A stretch of 64,000 nt of DNA from Chlorella sorokiniana. Lineage: Eukaryota > Chlorophyta > Trebouxiophyceae > Chlorellales > Chlorellaceae. Shown one piece after another: positions 1 through 11,614 of this stretch. Position 1 is the first letter of the stretch. Every line of letters begins with the position of its first letter. The position numbers and the translations under genes are program-made. The notes below the pieces were generated by a model. The model searched no databases. It was not told the DNA's origin and worked only from the letters and a program-made list of their open reading frames with translations. The stretch lies in assembly GCA_025917655.1 (NCBI GenBank), contig CP084620.1:3154016-3218015 (forward strand). The letters run 5' to 3'.

Positions 1-486
1 AACCGCAGGCTGGCGGGCGGCCGCGTGCCGCTGCACCACGGCCACCAGCCGCTCCAGCCACGGCTGTCGGTCGGCATCTGTGAGAGGCGTGCCAGCCTGT
101 ATGAAAAAATGGATAGGTTCTACGGTGTCAAGGCGTGCTTGCGCGTCGCGCAGGCGCATGCCGCAGCTGGCCGCTGCTTGACCAGCCCGCTGTTCGCGCC
201 ATGTTGAACGCTGCACAACCTCCTGACTGTCGCCAGCAAGCGCGCGGCGTGATGGCCCCAGCAGCCGCACACCTGCATTTTCTCCACGTTTTCAGCGGGA
301 TGAAATTTGTCGCCCTCGTAAAAGCTCCAGCCTAGGCGTTTGGCAAGACGCTCGCCTACTGCGCTGCACGTCGAGAGGCAGGGGTTGTGGGCATCGGGAA
401 GAGAACCAGCATTGCCTAAGACAGAATCGCCGTGCGCACCTCTTGCCGCAGCCAGACACTCCCATAATAACGATGATAAGAGGCAT
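1..486 (-). CDS. Gluconokinase, partial (C-terminus beyond the window)
   Basis: Phosphorylates D-gluconate to 6-phosphogluconate with ATP, feeding the pentose phosphate pathway. Three exons are visible: 486-440, 363-273 and 96-1, with the rest off the left edge. Exon 1 encodes the start and the P-loop IIVIMGVSGCGK. Exon 2 continues the P-loop and carries the gluconate-binding stretch GDKFHPAENVEKM. Exon 3 gives AGTPLTDADRQPWLERL, the family hallmark PLTDxDRxPWL. Splice phases join cleanly (AG|C and in-phase CAG|GCT), and no frame break is seen. The methionine at 486 lies directly before the P-loop, as in bacterial and plant gluconokinases, which start almost at the P-loop; a longer N-terminus in the same frame is possible but looks unconserved. 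It diverges from the minE gene. The family call is firm; cell location cannot be judged. Confidence 0.9.
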
Positions 487-1002
487 GATATGCAGCAAGT
501 CCCGGATGGCAGAGGTTACGTGGAAGGCGACTGTGGCAACGAGCGCAGGCGGGGCGGGTGGCAAGGCGGGAGGGGCCCGACCCTGGTCGATTCTGCAGAT
601 GCCGTGCGTATTAGCGACAAATTCATCTCAAAGATCATCAACAATTGCTAGCAGGCCAGCAGGACAGACAAACAGGTTGGTGATCGCTTCCGCACGGCCA
701 TGACAGAAACCAGGACTGGGTGAAAGTCCTTGAAGTGAAATTATGCTAGTCAAGATCCAGGAACGTGGGTTTGCCATGGACACAAGCCCACAATCCAGGC
801 GGTCTCCTTTCTTGGGCGTGCTTTGTCCGCCCCAGCACACCAGTTTGGCCTCCTCCCAAGCTCACAGTCGTTTGTCCATCGCATCCGTTACCCCAACTCG
901 CGCAGCAGCCCCTCCGTAGCCCAACATCACCTGGCGCAGCTTGAAACGACCATCACCGTTGGTCCCAGCAGCCTGCCCGCCCGGCCTCCAGGGCGCCAAA
1001 CC
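487..1002. other. Divergent intergenic region, gluconokinase / minE
   Basis: About 0.5 kb between two divergently transcribed genes, so it should hold both promoters. The reading frames here give no recognisable protein and no clear TATA box is visible. Confidence 0.5.
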
Positions 1003-2470
1003 ATGCATCCGCAGGCGGCTCTCAGCAGCCTACAGCGACAGCGGCCCTGCAGCGCGCTAGCAGGGGTGGCTACCCGCCGCCCGCGGCGCCGCCTTTGCGC
1101 CTCTGCAGTCCACGCTTACCAGCAGGGCCCGCCCTACGAGTACGCTGCCGCACCCAGCCCCACCCCCAGCAGCGACAGCGATGTGGCGGACATCGTGTCG
1201 TACGCCAAGCGGCGGCTGCGGCACCGCGCGGCGACGCAGGGCGCGCCCACGGGCCCCGTGGGCGACTTCCTGCACAAGGTGCGCCTCGCGTGGCGCATCT
1301 TCTTCCCGAGCAGCCGCGCCTGCTGACCCCCAAGGAGGAGGGCAAGCACCGGCTGCGCATGATCCTTGTGGCGGACAGGTGCGTTGTTTTGGTTGTATTC
1401 TCGGGCCGAAGGGGCTGCTGCGTCCCCCTTGCCAGCGCTGCAGCCTTGGGCGCAGGGGGTGCAGCGCCGTGGCAGGCCAGCACCCGCGACACAGCCGTGC
1501 CCCTTTTCTCGCCGCGTGTCCGTCTTCTCGCATGCATGCGCACACGGCGTGACCACCGCTGCCCTGTTTGCCGACGCCACACCCACCTGCCACCACCCCG
1601 TTTGGCGCCCGTGTTGCCCTTCAGGGTGGGCATGAACGAGGTGACGATGGAGGCGATGCGGGAGCGCATCATCGGGCGGTGTCCCCCTATGTGGAGATCG
1701 AGTCGCCAGACCTGGTGGAGGTGAGTGTGTGTCAAGTCGTGTGTTGGTTGCTTGGGATTATGTTCCCAGGGGGAAGCTGTGCACGTCCTTTCACCTGCTG
1801 TCCTCTGGGTTTGGTTGGCGAGGATGGGGGCACTGGGCAGCCCAGCTGCCAGCTGCTGCCGGGCGGACCCAACCCTCGGCGGTGTTGCACCCAGGCCCGC
1901 GCCACGTGCGCTGCCCTGCCTGCTGATGTGCCTGCCTAACAACGCTGCTGCCCCTGCCTCACCGCAGGTGGCTGTGACAACGGACGTCGACCTTGGCGCG
2001 ATCTACTCTGGTGGGCGGTGGCTGGTCGTTAAGAGGACTGCATGTACCAGCTACCCGTGAATTTCCCTGGCCTGTTATCGCCGCTGCTATCGATGCCACT
2101 CTGTTGGGCCCTGCACCGTCCCCCACACACCACACCCCTCCGCTCACCCCCCATCACAACCCCTGCCTCCAACCCACCTATCACCTGTGGCTGCCTGCCT
2201 CCCGTCCCGTGCTTCGTTGGTCTCACCCGACGGCCCGTTTCCTGCCTTTGTATACTGGTCTGTCCCCTCCCACCCATCCACACACATGCTGCACCTCTCT
2301 CGCCAACCTGCCATCGGTCCTGCCCCGCCCTTGCTGCAGTGGCGGTGCCCGTGCGGCGCGTCAAGCCAGCGGCTCGTGTGCCGCTGAACGAGGATGGGGA
2401 CATCACCTTCCACTGGGACCCCTCGGATGAAAACGCCGACCCTTCCTCCCAGTTCCCCTTCGGAACGTGA
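1003..2470 (+). CDS. minE: Plastid division-site factor MinE
   Basis: Nucleus-encoded topological specificity factor that places the FtsZ ring in the chloroplast by controlling the MinD ATPase. Exons: 1003-1378, 1625-1720, 1968-2010 and 2340-2470, all GT-AG. The first ~50 residues are rich in Arg, Ser and Ala and look like a chloroplast transit peptide. The MinE core follows: KHRLRMILVADR, MNEVTMEAMRERII, SPYVEIESPDLVE, VAVTTDVDLGAIYSV and VPVRRVK. An acidic tail ends in SSQFPFGT. Predicted length is near 215 residues, similar to Arabidopsis MinE1 (229). Two places need a one-base correction to stay in frame, around 1307-1320 (frame shifts after IFFP) and around 1672 (after RERII). Both flank perfectly conserved sequence, so sequence error is more likely than gene death. 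It converges with NOL. Confidence 0.9.
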
Positions 2471-3269
2471 AACATTCAGCGACAAGAAGGGAGGCGAAAT
2501 TGAAGCAAGGTGTGGGCGGTGGCGCTTGCGCCACCCACCAGGCAGCCTGCCGGGCGCTGCCCTCCCACGTCAGCCTTGCTTGAGCCGGCGACCGATTCCC
2601 ATACCTACCACACCTGCTGTGTACCATCACCGCTGGACTCCGCTGCGCACACCCGGCGCAGCTCCCACCCGTGACCCTCACTCTCTCCTGTTGTTGCCTG
2701 GCCTCCCTCCCTAACCCCTGCACTGGGCCGCCCAGCGCACGCCCACCCTTAACCCCACCTCCCCACCCGTCGAGGGTTGCACCTTGGGAGTTAACGTTGC
2801 TGCGCCAGCCACCCGCTGATCTGAGGTGGCATCAAGGCTGCCTGTCCACACTGTGCCCCTGGCTCTCCTTCCCCCTTGCTTTCATGTCTTCCGTCCTTTC
2901 CGTCGTTGCCAGCAGCCCACACATGCGGTCCCTCAGCCTTTGTAACTTGCCTCCTCCAGCTGCCCTCAGGCTCCGCTCTGCTCTGCACAATTCAGTCTCT
3001 TCAGCAGGCTGACGGCATCGCAGTGCAGGGGTGGCAGTTTTGGCAGCTGAAGTGGGGAGGTAGGATGAAATGTACCAGGAAGTTGGAGGTCTGAAGCTGT
3101 CACAGGCAATGAAATCGCATAGGGACCAGGCAGAAGGCCAGCCGCAGTTCTCATATAGACTGGGGTGGCGGCGATGCCCCCAGACGGCAAAAGGTGGCTG
3201 GTCCCTCTCCTCCATCGCTTTTTCTCAGGGGGAGCGTTGACTTGAGGTGTTCCTCTCTCTCTCTTGCTG
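2471..3269. other. Convergent intergenic / 3' UTR region, minE and NOL
   Basis: No gene recognised. A TGTAA motif at 2941-2945 is a possible poly(A) signal for minE. The rest is C/T-rich sequence like the 3' UTRs of neighbouring genes. Confidence 0.45.
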
Positions 3270-6087
3270 TCACTCCTCCGCAACGAAACGGTTCTTGCGC
3301 TGGCCGGCAAAGAGGCGTGCGAAGATCTGGGAGTAGGCCTTGGTCTGAGTGAGGTACCGAATGTACTGCAATTGAGGGGCAGGCCAGAGGGAAAGGGTGC
3401 GCGGATGGTGCAGGGCGGAGGCACTGACAGTACGGCAAAGCGCACAGAGAGACGAGACGTAGAGCAAGTAAGCGTTCTTGGCAGTGCAAGGCCCAGACAG
3501 AATCCGCTGGAGACCAAAGCTTCCAGGTGTGCAGCCCGGCGCAGCGCAGCAACCGGCTTGCCGGCCAGCACCCAGCGCCTGCCACACAGCACAGCAGGGC
3601 CAGGCCAGCTACGAGACAGCCTGCCCACCTGGCTGGAGCCCACGCCTTCCCCAAGCAGCGCACGGCTCTTCTCCGGGACCTGGCGAATGCGCGGTACCAG
3701 GTACTCGGCCACCGTCTCCGGCTCCTCCGCCAGGCAGTTGACGAAGAACCTGGGGGAAAAAGTGGGGCCGGAGCGGGGGCAGCGCAGTTTGTTAAAGCCG
3801 CTCCCAGGCCTGAGGCCCCCACGTAGACGCTAGGAACGGGGCAGCGAGCGGCGGCGGAGCGGCCTTGCCTGCCACTGAGGAGCTGAAGGGAGCGCCCAAA
3901 CAATCCCAGCTCCTTGCTGCATACCGGCAGCAGAGCACAGAGCAGCAGGAGCGACAGGAAACCGCCCCCAGGGGCCCTCTCACTTGGCGATGGATGTGTT
4001 GGTGCCGGCCATGAGCAGATCCGTCGTCACCATGCCGGGCGACAGGTTGTGGATGCCCACCTTCTTCAGCCCCTCGCTGCGCAGCTCAGACTGCGGGGAA
4101 GGGGGGGGAAATCAGACATTGAAAGATGCGCAGATTATGGGGAACGGAGGAGCGAGGCTGGGGTCTTAGGCTGGGAGCTGACGCTGGGCCCAGCAGCGCT
4201 GCCGCTCAACACGCACACTGGCAGCCCTGAAGCCTCTTGGGTCACAGCAGAGCCGCCGTGGGGCCTTGCCCCCCTCCCCCTCCCGCAAACAAAAAGAATC
4301 GCTGGCGGTCTCTGCCACAGCACGCAGGTGCCCACCCCACCTGCAGCGACTTGCTGAGCTGCAGCAGGCCGCGCTTGGTGGCGCCGTGGCGGCAAAGCGC
4401 GGCGTGGCGTTGCCGTCGGCGCCTGCAGCACCAGCCGGCAGGGTGGGTCAGGCCAATGGCGGCAGCCAGGCGCATCACAGACAGGGAGGTGGCAAAGCGG
4501 CAGACAGTGGCAAATGGGTGCGCCCCCTGCCTGGCTGTAATCACACGCTCGTGCCCCCACAGCACCGCCGGCGCCATCCAAGCCCCATCCATTCAACCCC
4601 ACCCCACCCCGAAAGAACACAAAAGCAGCCAGCCAAAACCCAGCGGCCCACCTGCTCCATCCATGAGGAAGACGTGCCCCCGAGGGCTGCCCCCGCATCA
4701 CACGGATGGCCTCCTTACAGCCTGCGTGTGGGGTGGCGCAGCCGAAGGTTCGCAGCCTGGTGGCGGCAGAGCGCTGCACGGCACCACCCTGTTCAGGGGT
4801 CACTGCTGAGGACTGCGGTGTGGCTGCAGCATGACCGCAGCGCACCCAGCATGGTGCCGATCACGTTGGTCTCGCAGATGGCGATGATGTCGCTGGGGTC
4901 CTGGGAGGCCAGCGGTCCCACGCGGTACGCATTCGTACCGGCATTGCTGCAGTGGGCAGGGCAAGGGCAGAGCACAAGCAGCGTGGCATGTGGGCCCTGA
5001 CAAACACACAGGCGGTGCAGGCAGACGTGGAAGGAAGGCAGGGAAGGCGCAGTAGGCAGCGGGCTGCCGCCGCAGCTTGAGGCCGCACACGGGCCATGTA
5101 GCGGCATGCGGCCCTGCGCTCCGGCATGGAGGAGCGGCGCCTGGCCGTGCCGTTGGCCGCGGGTGCAGGTGCACAGCGCAACCTTTCATTGCTGCCCGCA
5201 CGGGAGCGCCGTCAGGCGGTTACTGCACTGCCTGTACCGCATGTACCGCCTACACTCACTTGATCCACATGTCCACGGTGCCCAGCTGCTCCTTGGCGAA
5301 GTCAGCGAGCGCCGCCACCTGCTCGGGCCGCGCCACGTTGCAGGGCAGCCCGTGCACGGCGCCGCCGCCCGCTGCCGCCGCCGCCGACAGCTCCTCCACC
5401 GCCGCGCTCACAGTGTCGCCTGCGCGGCTCGTAGTGGATTATGAGGGGCCAGTGGGCAAAAAGGCTGTGATACAGCGTGAGGAGGGAGGCAGGCAGGCAT
5501 ACGCTGTGGCCACGTGGAGCGTGTGCGCGATGGGACAACAGGGGGGCCCGTTCTAAGCAGCGTGTCAACGCACCCCAGCGCAGGAGGTTGTGTGGCGGCC
5601 CCAGTCAAGGCCTCTTGGCTGAAAACAGGGCCGCAAACCCTGGCGGGCAGCAGCGCGGGCGCAACGAGGGAACTAGCGGAGAGGGAGAGTGGCGCACCGT
5701 TGCGGCCGCAGATGACCACAGAGTCTCCTTCCCGCAGGAACCGCGCCGCCAGGGCGCGCCCCACGCCCTTGCTGCCGCCAGTGATGACCACGTTGAAGGG
5801 CGGCACAATGTCGGAGCCGCGCGCCACTGCCTGGGGCCTGACGATGCTGCGGCTGCGTGGCGCGGCTGCCGCGGACCGACAGGGGGCGGGGCGGCGGGTG
5901 GAGGGTAGCACAGCATGTCTTCCATAACGGCATTGACATGCGATAGGGCATCTGGCGCTACAGCAATTGCAATCAGGCAGGAGCGCTCCCCACCTGCACG
6001 GCAGCGGCTGCGGGCGAGGTCGAGGGCGGTGCCGCCACCTAGGCGGCCGCCCGTCGCCGGTCCCAGCGCCTGTGGGCGCGCTGCCAT
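3270..6087 (-). CDS. NOL: Chlorophyll(ide) b reductase NOL (SDR family)
   Basis: NADPH-dependent short-chain dehydrogenase that reduces chlorophyll b to 7-hydroxymethyl chlorophyll a in the thylakoid, the first step of chlorophyll b breakdown and light-harvesting complex turnover. Nine exons: 6087-5994, 5865-5698, 5419-5260, 4946-4846, 4721-4652, 4422-4341, 4090-3984, 3749-3629 and 3365-3270, about 332 residues (Arabidopsis NOL is 348). Visible SDR motifs: cofactor loop FNVVITGGSKGVGRALA, the NNAG motif across exons 3/4, GATKRGLLQLSKSLQ, then NLSPGMVTTDLLM. The C-terminal NOL signature YIRYLTQTKAYSQIF precedes the stop. The N-terminus is Ala/Arg-rich and suits a transit peptide. Two apparent one-base breaks occur, in exon 5 (G-run near 4668-4675) and in exon 6 at 4387/4388. 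The second falls on the catalytic Tyr codon of YxxxK. Divergent from the bromodomain gene. Confidence 0.92.
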
Positions 6088-6640
6088 GGCGCCGGCCGGC
6101 TGAAGTGATGTGGGGGTGGTTGTGAGCGCTGGGGGAGCGGCAGGCGAGGCAGGGAACGCGGGAAGGTGCGGGGCGAGCAGGGTGGGATGGCTCCCAATGG
6201 GCGCTTCCAGGGGACTCTCCCGGGCGGTGAGATCGACCTCAGCCAGCCGTCCCGGGGCCTCGGCGTCGTGCTGCGCCCGGCAAGGCGACCACTGCACGCA
6301 ACAATTCCTGCTCCTTTCTAGCGACCCTGGGCGCGGGCTGGGGGCCGCTCACGCAGGCTTATTTGCCAAGGGCAGGCGCTGGGAAGGCGCGCAAACTCGG
6401 TTTCACGCGACGCCGCCCTTGAGAGCGGCCAAACACCACACATCCACCCCAACCTCGCCACAGCATCCACCCTCTCAGCGGTCTCCAGCCCGGCAGCTGC
6501 GGCTCCCAGCCCGCCAGCAGCTTGCCAGCAACAGGGCTGGGCTGCTGCCCCTTCCAGCCTGCCGCCGACCTGCAGCGGGCAACGTTCAAAGGCCGTGATC
6601 GACAGCCTCAGCGGTCCCTAGCACCCCCAACGTCACTACC
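6088..6640. other. Divergent intergenic region, NOL / bromodomain gene
   Basis: About 550 bases holding the 5' ends of two divergent genes. No coding match was seen. It is GC-rich, and no TATA box is obvious. Confidence 0.5.
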
Positions 6641-9600
6641 ATGAACGGCGTTGCGGGGTTGAACCCCGAGCAGCGGACAGCACGCAAGCGGGCGCTCACG
6701 GACGAGTTGGTGGCCATCCGCACGCAGAAGGCGGACGTTTTGCGGCAGATTCAGCAAATTGCCAAGCGACAGAAGACTGGAGGCCTCCCAACAAAGGCCA
6801 GCGAGCTGCTGGCCACCAACAACAAGTTGGTGCTGCAGATGGAGCAGCGCAACCGTGCGGAAAAGGTGCGGGTCTGCCCTGCAGCAGCGATCAGGGACGA
6901 TGGCCGTCCACAGGGCCGCCCAGGGGCCAGCAGCCAGCGGGCGGCAAGTGCCGCCGCCGCCTCTCAGAAGCACAGCTCGGCAGAGAGCATGCAGCAGCGC
7001 TTGCGCGCCAAGCACCACCACGCCTCGCACCTTGGCATACCAGCCCTGCATGCAGCCTGATCGCGGGGGCTGCGCGGGGAAAGAGGACGCAATGACGTGC
7101 CAAGTCCCGCTCTCGTCCAACGCCCTTGCTGGGTGCTGCGCTCGTCCGCCCACCGCCGCCGCTGCTCGCCCCGCAGATCTGGGTGGACTGCGGCAAGATC
7201 GTGCAGGAGCTGTTGAAGAACCAGCAGACCAAGATATACTTTGGGGAGCCGGTCAAGGAGAGCTACGTGCCCAACTACTACTCGGTGATCAAGAACCCCA
7301 TGGACCTCGGCACCATCAAGAGTGCGCTTCCCTGCTTCCCTGCTCTGTTCCTTGGGCTTGCGGCTGCTACGGGATGCATTCGGGAGGCTTTCTGTGCCTC
7401 TGGCTGTCTTTGCTTGGCTGCGCACCAGGGAAAACAGCGGCCGCGGCAGCAGCGAGCCGCCACGCGAGGAGCAGCAGAGGGCATGTTTGCCGGCCTGGAC
7501 GCTGCCCTCATGCCGGCCCGCTGTCTCACTGGTCGCGCTGCAGGCAAGGTGGAGCAGCGGCGGTACAACAACGTGTACGAGTTTCGGGACGACGTGCGCC
7601 TCACCTTCAACAACTGCCGCATCTTCAATCCGCCGGGTGAGTGACTCACCTGTGGGCACGGCGTGTGGCTACCTGTCTGAGCGAACCCACTGTGGCTTGC
7701 CGTCTGCTGCCGCACCACGCTGCACCTCATCCCCTGGCCTGGTCCCTCGTCGCGCCCACCTCTGCCTCCCCTGCCCACCTGCCCCAGGCAACCACGTGCG
7801 CATCATGGGCGACCAGGCCAGCGAGCGGTTTGAGAAGAAGTGGGCCATGTCGGCCATGGAGTTCCACTGGGAGGCCCACAAGAAGCAGTGCGCGCTGGAG
7901 GACGCCGCGCTGGAGGCGGAGAGCAAGGCGCTGCCCGACAAGCTGCAGGAGGTGACGGCGGAGCTGGCGGAGCTCACGCGCAAGGTGGGGCGGCGGCGCC
8001 CTGGCAGAGGGCTGCCGGCGCGCAGGGGCTGGCACGAGGGTTGCTGTGAGGTGGCAACCGAGCTGCGCTGGGCAAGTGTGCCCTGGGAAGCTTCTGTGTT
8101 GAGCGCAGGTCGGGCGTGAGCGTTTGGTGGTAGAGGGGTGTGCCCGCTGCGCTGTGGGTGGCGGTGGCTGCTCTGCGCTGTGGCGCTCTCGTTAGCACCG
8201 TAGCAGAGGCTGCCTCTCCTCCACACACAGCTCGGCTATGCCTGAACCCCCAGCCCTCTCCCCCCCACACACCCCTCAGGTGGAGGCGCACGGCCAGCCT
8301 CTGCCAGCGGGCCCCGGCCGCGAGATGACGTTTGAGGAGAAGCGACGGCTCAGCCACGCCATGGGCCAGCTGAGCGGCGAGCGCCTCGTCCACGTGCTGC
8401 GCATCATCGCGCAGGGGCCCTCCGCACCCGTGCTGGTGCGCCGCTCTCTTTTTATCTTTTTTGCGGCTGCCCGCGGCTGCTCTCGCCGCTGCGGCCAGCT
8501 CACCCTGCCTCTTTGCTGCGGCTCAGCACTGGAGGCGCAGGGGCATCCCGCTGTGCCCTGCCCACCCTGGCACGCACCTCCCTCCCCGCCCGCCGCCTGA
8601 ATCGCATGTGCGTCACCCTGCCTTGAATGCTGCCCTTGTTCCTCTTTGTGTCCACAACTGCTCTGTGCAGGAGGAGGACGACGAGTACGAGCTAGACATA
8701 GATGCCCTGGATCCTGACACGTGCTGGAAGCTGCAGGCCTTTGTGGATGCGGTGCTGGCGGAACAGGCAGCCAAGCAGCCGGGGCAGGCGCCACCGCCCG
8801 CTCCCACGCCCGCGGCGGGCGCTGCCGCTCCCACCGCCCCCTCGGCCGGCGGCGGGCGGCCGCCGGCGCGGCCGCCCCGCCGCCCGGCAGCCGCCGGTGC
8901 TGCAGGCGACGCGGCCGACGGCCCTGCGGCGCCAACTGGCAGCGGTGAGCGGTGGCAGGGCTTTCGTTTTTGGCATCGCGGTTGTGTTCTCCATTCCGCG
9001 ACACCCCTGCACCTGCCTGATGTGCTCGCTCTCATCCTTTTCTGCCGCCCACCTGTTGCTGCGCAGGCTCGGACTCCGATGAAGGCGTGGGCTCGAAGGG
9101 TGGCGCCGGCTCCACGCTTGCCGACCAGGGGGAGGCGAAGCAAAGTAATTCGCCCTTGCTGCCGCCTGAGGGGCCCGCGCCGCCTGCTGCCGCTGCCCAC
9201 GCGCCGCCGGGCAAGCCCTCCCCCTCTGAAGCGCCGCCGGGCAAGCCCTCTCCCTCTGAAGCGCCGCCGGGCAAGCCCTCGCTCTCTGAAGCGCCGCCGG
9301 GCAAGCCTTCGCCCCCGAAGCGCCGCCGGCTGCCACCGCCGATGGTCCGGGCCCTTCAGAGGCTTGAGCCTCTGGGCTGCTGGCCCTTGCCCGCTTGCTC
9401 CCCATTCCGCTCACGCTCCGCTCGATCGGTTTCATTTTCGGGGAATGTGCCCGCTGCCCCCTTGTTCCTATGTGAACCTTACCACTCATACGCTGCATAT
9501 CCACACTGTTCTGACTGGTGTCTTTGACTAGTGACGGCAGCCGGCGGGTGCTACCAGCCCTGCCCTGGCAGCCCCGCCACTGCCCCTCTGCTCTCACACC

Positions 9601-11614
9601 CTGTTTGACACACGTACCGTCCCAACAATTGTTGAGCCCTCCGCCCCACTCCACACCTGCCCTCGTGCATGCCGCTGCGCCTGTGTAAGGCCTGCTCGCT
9701 CCCCCCCCGCTTCACACTTTCCAGCCCGCTCCCCGCACCCTTTTCCGGCCGGCGGCAGCGCAGCGGCGGCGCAGGCGGGGGTGCGGCGGGCGGCGGCGCC
9801 ACCGGCTGCAGAGCCGGCCGACCTTGACACACTCCCTGTCAGTCGACTGACCTGCGCTGGGCGCCGCCGCCCGCCCCCTCCCGCCGCCTGCAGGGCAGCC
9901 CCACGACCTCACCACCTTTGTGTCGGCGACGGGCCCGGGCGCAGCCGCAGATCCTGAAGAACGCCACTCAGAAGAAGGTAGCCAGCCGCTCGATCGATAG
10001 AGAAGAAAAAGGGGGCAAGGGGGGGCATGACCGATGTCGAGGGTTGTGCCAGCTGTGCCTCCGCGTGCGTGGTTCTGGGGGCAGCTGTACGGCGGCTGGG
10101 CGGCTCCTTGCCGCTGGCAGGCGGCCACGTGCAGCAGACAGACTGTGCATGAGTTGTCGTGGCATGCACCCACACAATCACCCTCGTCTGGCTCCCTCGC
10201 TGGATGCAGGATGTAGAGCTGCAGAACGCGGGGCCTGGGCCAGCCTAACTGCGGCGCCCGCTGGGGCCGCTGCGCCCGCGGCAGCAGCCCCGCCTGCGGG
10301 CGAGGGCGGCGGCGGCGGCGGCGAGGACGACAACCTGTGGACCGAGTTCCAGGGGCGGGAGGCGCAGCAGCTGCAGGTGCGCGGGGGCAGCTGCTGGGCG
10401 CGGCGCTGCGCTGCGCTGCCTGCATCGGAAGTGGGCCGGGCCCTGCTGCCCGCACGGCGCTCCCTTGTTTGCCACAGCCTGCAGAACGCTTCGCCTCCAC
10501 GCCTTCCCGTGCCTCACTGCCCCCCGTACCGTTTGTGCGCCAGGCCGAGGAGGCGAAGAAGGCTGCGGAAGAGGCGGAGCGTAGGCGCAAGGAGGAGGAG
10601 CGGCAGACGCTGCTGCGCGAGGCGCAGGAGGTGCGGGCTGGGTGGGGGCGTGGCTGTGTAGGCTTCCTTGGCTGCATGCGTGCGGAAATGTTTAGAGGCG
10701 GATGGGACACCGAGAAGCGCAGGGCTTGGGGGCGGCATTGCCATGCTGTCCGCCGTCCCTGCTGCGGGTGGCAGCCAGCTCCCTCCCGGACCCTGAAGGT
10801 TTTTGCGATGCACCACCTGGCTGCCGCTGCCCATCTCTCGAGTCCGCCCGCCCCACTCCCGCCTGTCGTGCAGGCGGAGGCCCGCAAGCAGCGTGAGGCG
10901 GAGGAGAAGGCGGCGGCGGAGGCGCGGGCGAGGGAGGAGCAGCGCCAGCGCGAGCTGCAGCAGTTCCAGGTGCGAGTGTGCGCGCTTGTGTGTCGGTGTG
11001 TGCGCGTGTTTACGCCAGTGTGTCTGGCTGGCGGAAGCGATGCATATCAGCGCTTGGAGCAGTTGCAGCTGGGCGCTGGGTGGTGGGAGTGGTTGCAGGC
11101 TCTGGTTGCTTTCCGGACGTTCCACGGCAGTCGCTCAGCCTGCCCCCTCCTTCCCACTGTCCTCTCCTCCCGCCCCTCCTGCCCTGAGTTTGGAAGGCAC
11201 ATTTTGTACGACAAATGCTCAACGTGCTGTTTGTGCTCCTGCAGAACATGGCGGCCGCCGCCGAGGCCTCCAAGGACCCCGACATCCTGCGGGGCGGCCA
11301 CGACGCCGCCAACCTGGCAGACCTGGGCCTGCAGGTGCGCCACACCCCGACTTTTGTGGTTCCGTCCTTCTATTGCTGCCCTGTGGCGTGCTTTGCTGCC
11401 GCACGCTTCGGGCGGGCAGCTGGCTTGGATGCAGGGGCTCGCGGGAGGCGAGGCTGCTCACCCGTGCCGGGTTGGCTCTATGCCAGCTGCTGCGCCTTGA
11501 GCGCGCTTGAAGCGGTCCCCCGCACCCACGCACCCCACCCTGGCACCTCCTCGCTCCTGGCAGGCCGGTGAGGGCAGCGAGGATGACGAGGATGTGCCCA
11601 TGGAGGACATCTGA
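6641..11614 (+). CDS. GTE/BET-like bromodomain and NET-domain transcription factor
   Basis: Nuclear reader of acetylated histones of the plant global transcription factor group E type. Exons: 6641-6865, 7177-7321, 7544-7636, 7788-7984, 8280-8435, 8671-8944, 9067-~9343, ~9894-9977, 10210-10376, 10544-10630, 10874-10969, 11245-11334 and 11564-11614, roughly 640 residues. The basic coiled N-terminus is followed by the bromodomain (YFGEPVKESYVPNYYSVIKN, then RLTFNNCRIFNPPGNHV with the acetyl-lysine-binding Asn). The NET domain runs from MTFEEKRRLSHAMGQLSGER to DIDALDPDTCWKLQAFVD. An acidic Pro-rich linker with a 4 x 10-residue repeat and a KRRR nuclear signal comes next, then an Ala/Glu/Arg coiled coil, ending in DDEDVPMEDI. 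Exon 9 needs a one-base shift near 10235-10245 to read VELQNA into AWASLTAAP. The join between exons 7 and 8 is uncertain; an extra exon near 9770-9840 is possible. Confidence 0.88.
9201..9320 (+). repeat. Coding minisatellite, 4 x 30 bp
   Basis: Four head-to-tail 30-base units at 9201, 9231, 9261 and 9291 inside exon 7 of the bromodomain gene. Each encodes APPGKPSPSE or a close variant; the last unit drifts to PSPPK. The unit length is a multiple of three, so copy-number change keeps the frame. It is a flexible linker just before the KRRR nuclear signal. Confidence 0.9.
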
